16,258 nt of DNA from Holophaga sp. (GTDB lineage Bacteria; Acidobacteriota; Holophagae; Holophagales; Holophagaceae): positions 1 through 16,258 of the forward strand of contig JARLGP010000301.1 in assembly GCA_031292735.1 (NCBI GenBank), read 5' to 3'. Made by a program: the position numbers and the translations under genes. Positions 15,616 to 16,258 of this stretch are shown here, piece after piece. How positions within the stretch are numbered: position 1 is the first letter of the stretch; each line of letters starts with the position of its first letter. The notes below the pieces were generated by a model. The model had not been told where the DNA came from and did no database searches. It saw only the letters and a program-made list of their open reading frames with translations.

Positions 15616-16258
15616 CTACTTGCCGGCCACGATCTTGAAGCCGCGGGGAACGTTGACCAGGGCGCCGGAGCCGAACCACTTGTCGTAGATCCTGGCCGCG
15701 GAACCGTTCTTTTCCAGCGCCACCAGGGTGCCGTTGACCAGGTTGAGGATGTCCTTCTCGCCCTTCTTCACCCCGATGCCGATCAGCTCGTGGGACAGCA
15801 GGTCGGGAAGGATCTTGAACTTGTCCTTGTCCTGGGAACGGGCCAGGGCGCCCACCAGGATGGAGCCGTCCTGGGTGATGGCCTGGACGTTGCTGGAGCG
15901 CAGCGCCTGGAAGGCCTGGGGCAGGTCGTCATAGCTGATCGCCTTGACGTTGGGGAACAGGGTCTTCAGCTGGATCTCCTCGGTGGTGCCCTTCACCGCG
16001 CCCACCCGGGCCGTGGCGTAGTCGGCCAGCTTGCTGGAGGAACCGGCCGGGACCAGCAGCTGCTGCCCGGAGATGAAGTAGGTGTAGCTGAAATCCACCA
16101 CCTGGGCCCGTTCCGGAGTGTTGGTGAGGTCGCCGACGATGAGGTCCACCTTCCCGGACTGGAGCAGGGGGATCCGGTTGGCGGGGTTGGTGCCGACCAC
16201 CTGGAGCTTGACCCCGATCTTGCGGGCGAAGGCCTGGGCGAAGTCCACGTCGTAGCCC
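15616..16258 (-). CDS. Amino-acid ABC transporter substrate-binding protein, family 3 (N-terminus outside window)
   Basis: The 213 visible residues form the C-terminal part of an SBP_bac_3 periplasmic binding protein; the signal peptide and roughly the first 60 residues lie beyond the right edge. The fragment starts GYDVDFAQAFARKIGVKLQ, followed by NRIPLLQSGKVDLIVGDLTNTPERA, where the TNTPER segment and the following FSYTYF are typical of this family's ligand cleft. It ends with YDKWFGSGALVNVPRGF. NRIPLLQ is shared with glutamate/aspartate-binding GltI-type proteins, but the linked serine dehydratase makes serine or a small polar amino acid plausible; the ligand is unproven. The GTG at 16246-16248 is internal, not a start. 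Stop is TAG at 15616-15618, one base before the ATPase ATG. The operon promoter must be outside the window. Confidence 0.92.
   Translation of the reverse strand, partial: GYDVDFAQAFARKIGVKLQVVGTNPANRIPLLQSGKVDLIVGDLTNTPERAQVVDFSYTYFISGQQLLVPAGSSSKLADYATARVGAVKGTTEEIQLKTLFPNVKAISYDDLPQAFQALRSSNVQAITQDGSILVGALARSQDKDKFKILPDLLSHELIGIGVKKGEKDILNLVNGTLVALEKNGSAARIYDKWFGSGALVNVPRGFKIVAGK

Overview
This is a dense, very GC-rich bacterial chromosome segment with roughly a dozen full genes, two genes cut by the window edges, almost no intergenic space and no RNA genes seen. Composition, gene content and the mix of GTG and ATG starts suggest a Gram-negative, high-GC soil or sediment bacterium. A member of Acidobacteriota such as a Holophaga/Geothrix relative would fit, but that is inference from overall feel, not from a marker gene.

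Layout, left to right. (1) 1-434, + strand: the C-terminal end of a glycine-rich, surface-type protein with paired GGA[I/V] and FxxN motifs like chlamydial Pmp adhesins. (2) 522-1187, +: a Cas6 endoribonuclease of the Cmx6 (type I-MYXAN) type, with no CRISPR array or other cas gene in the window. (3) 1220-1930, -: rsmE, 16S rRNA m3U1498 methyltransferase, convergent with the cas6 gene. (4) 2005-5900, +: a tight three-gene run of an ArnA-dehydrogenase-like UDP-sugar decarboxylase, an ArnT-like GT-C glycosyltransferase (ATGA overlap) and a group I cysteine desulfurase. (5) 5897-6065: a 161-bp imperfect inverted-repeat element flanked by CTAG direct repeats, sitting exactly at the convergent stop codons; it looks like a MITE. 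(6) 8770-6062, -: lepA (EF-4), a probable 29-codon membrane microprotein, and a class I SAM methyltransferase. (7) 8827-10347, +: a secreted M6-like zinc metalloprotease with an N-terminal carboxypeptidase-regulatory-like domain. (8) 11775-10348, -: an AAA_14/DUF4143 ATPase of visibly lower GC behind an AT-rich leader, probably acquired horizontally. (9) 16258-11897, -: a polar amino-acid ABC importer (binding protein, ATPase, two permeases) ending in a one-chain [4Fe-4S] L-serine dehydratase; all junctions are 1-nt gaps or an ATGA overlap.

Working together: the right-hand operon reads as uptake of an amino acid, perhaps serine, followed by deamination to pyruvate. The arnA/arnT-like pair reads as synthesis of a nucleotide pentose and a polyprenyl-linked sugar transfer to an envelope glycolipid, though the other arn genes are not here. 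No stretch longer than about 165 bases lacks a gene. The points most worth a second look are the CTAG-flanked inverted-repeat element and the isolated cas6.
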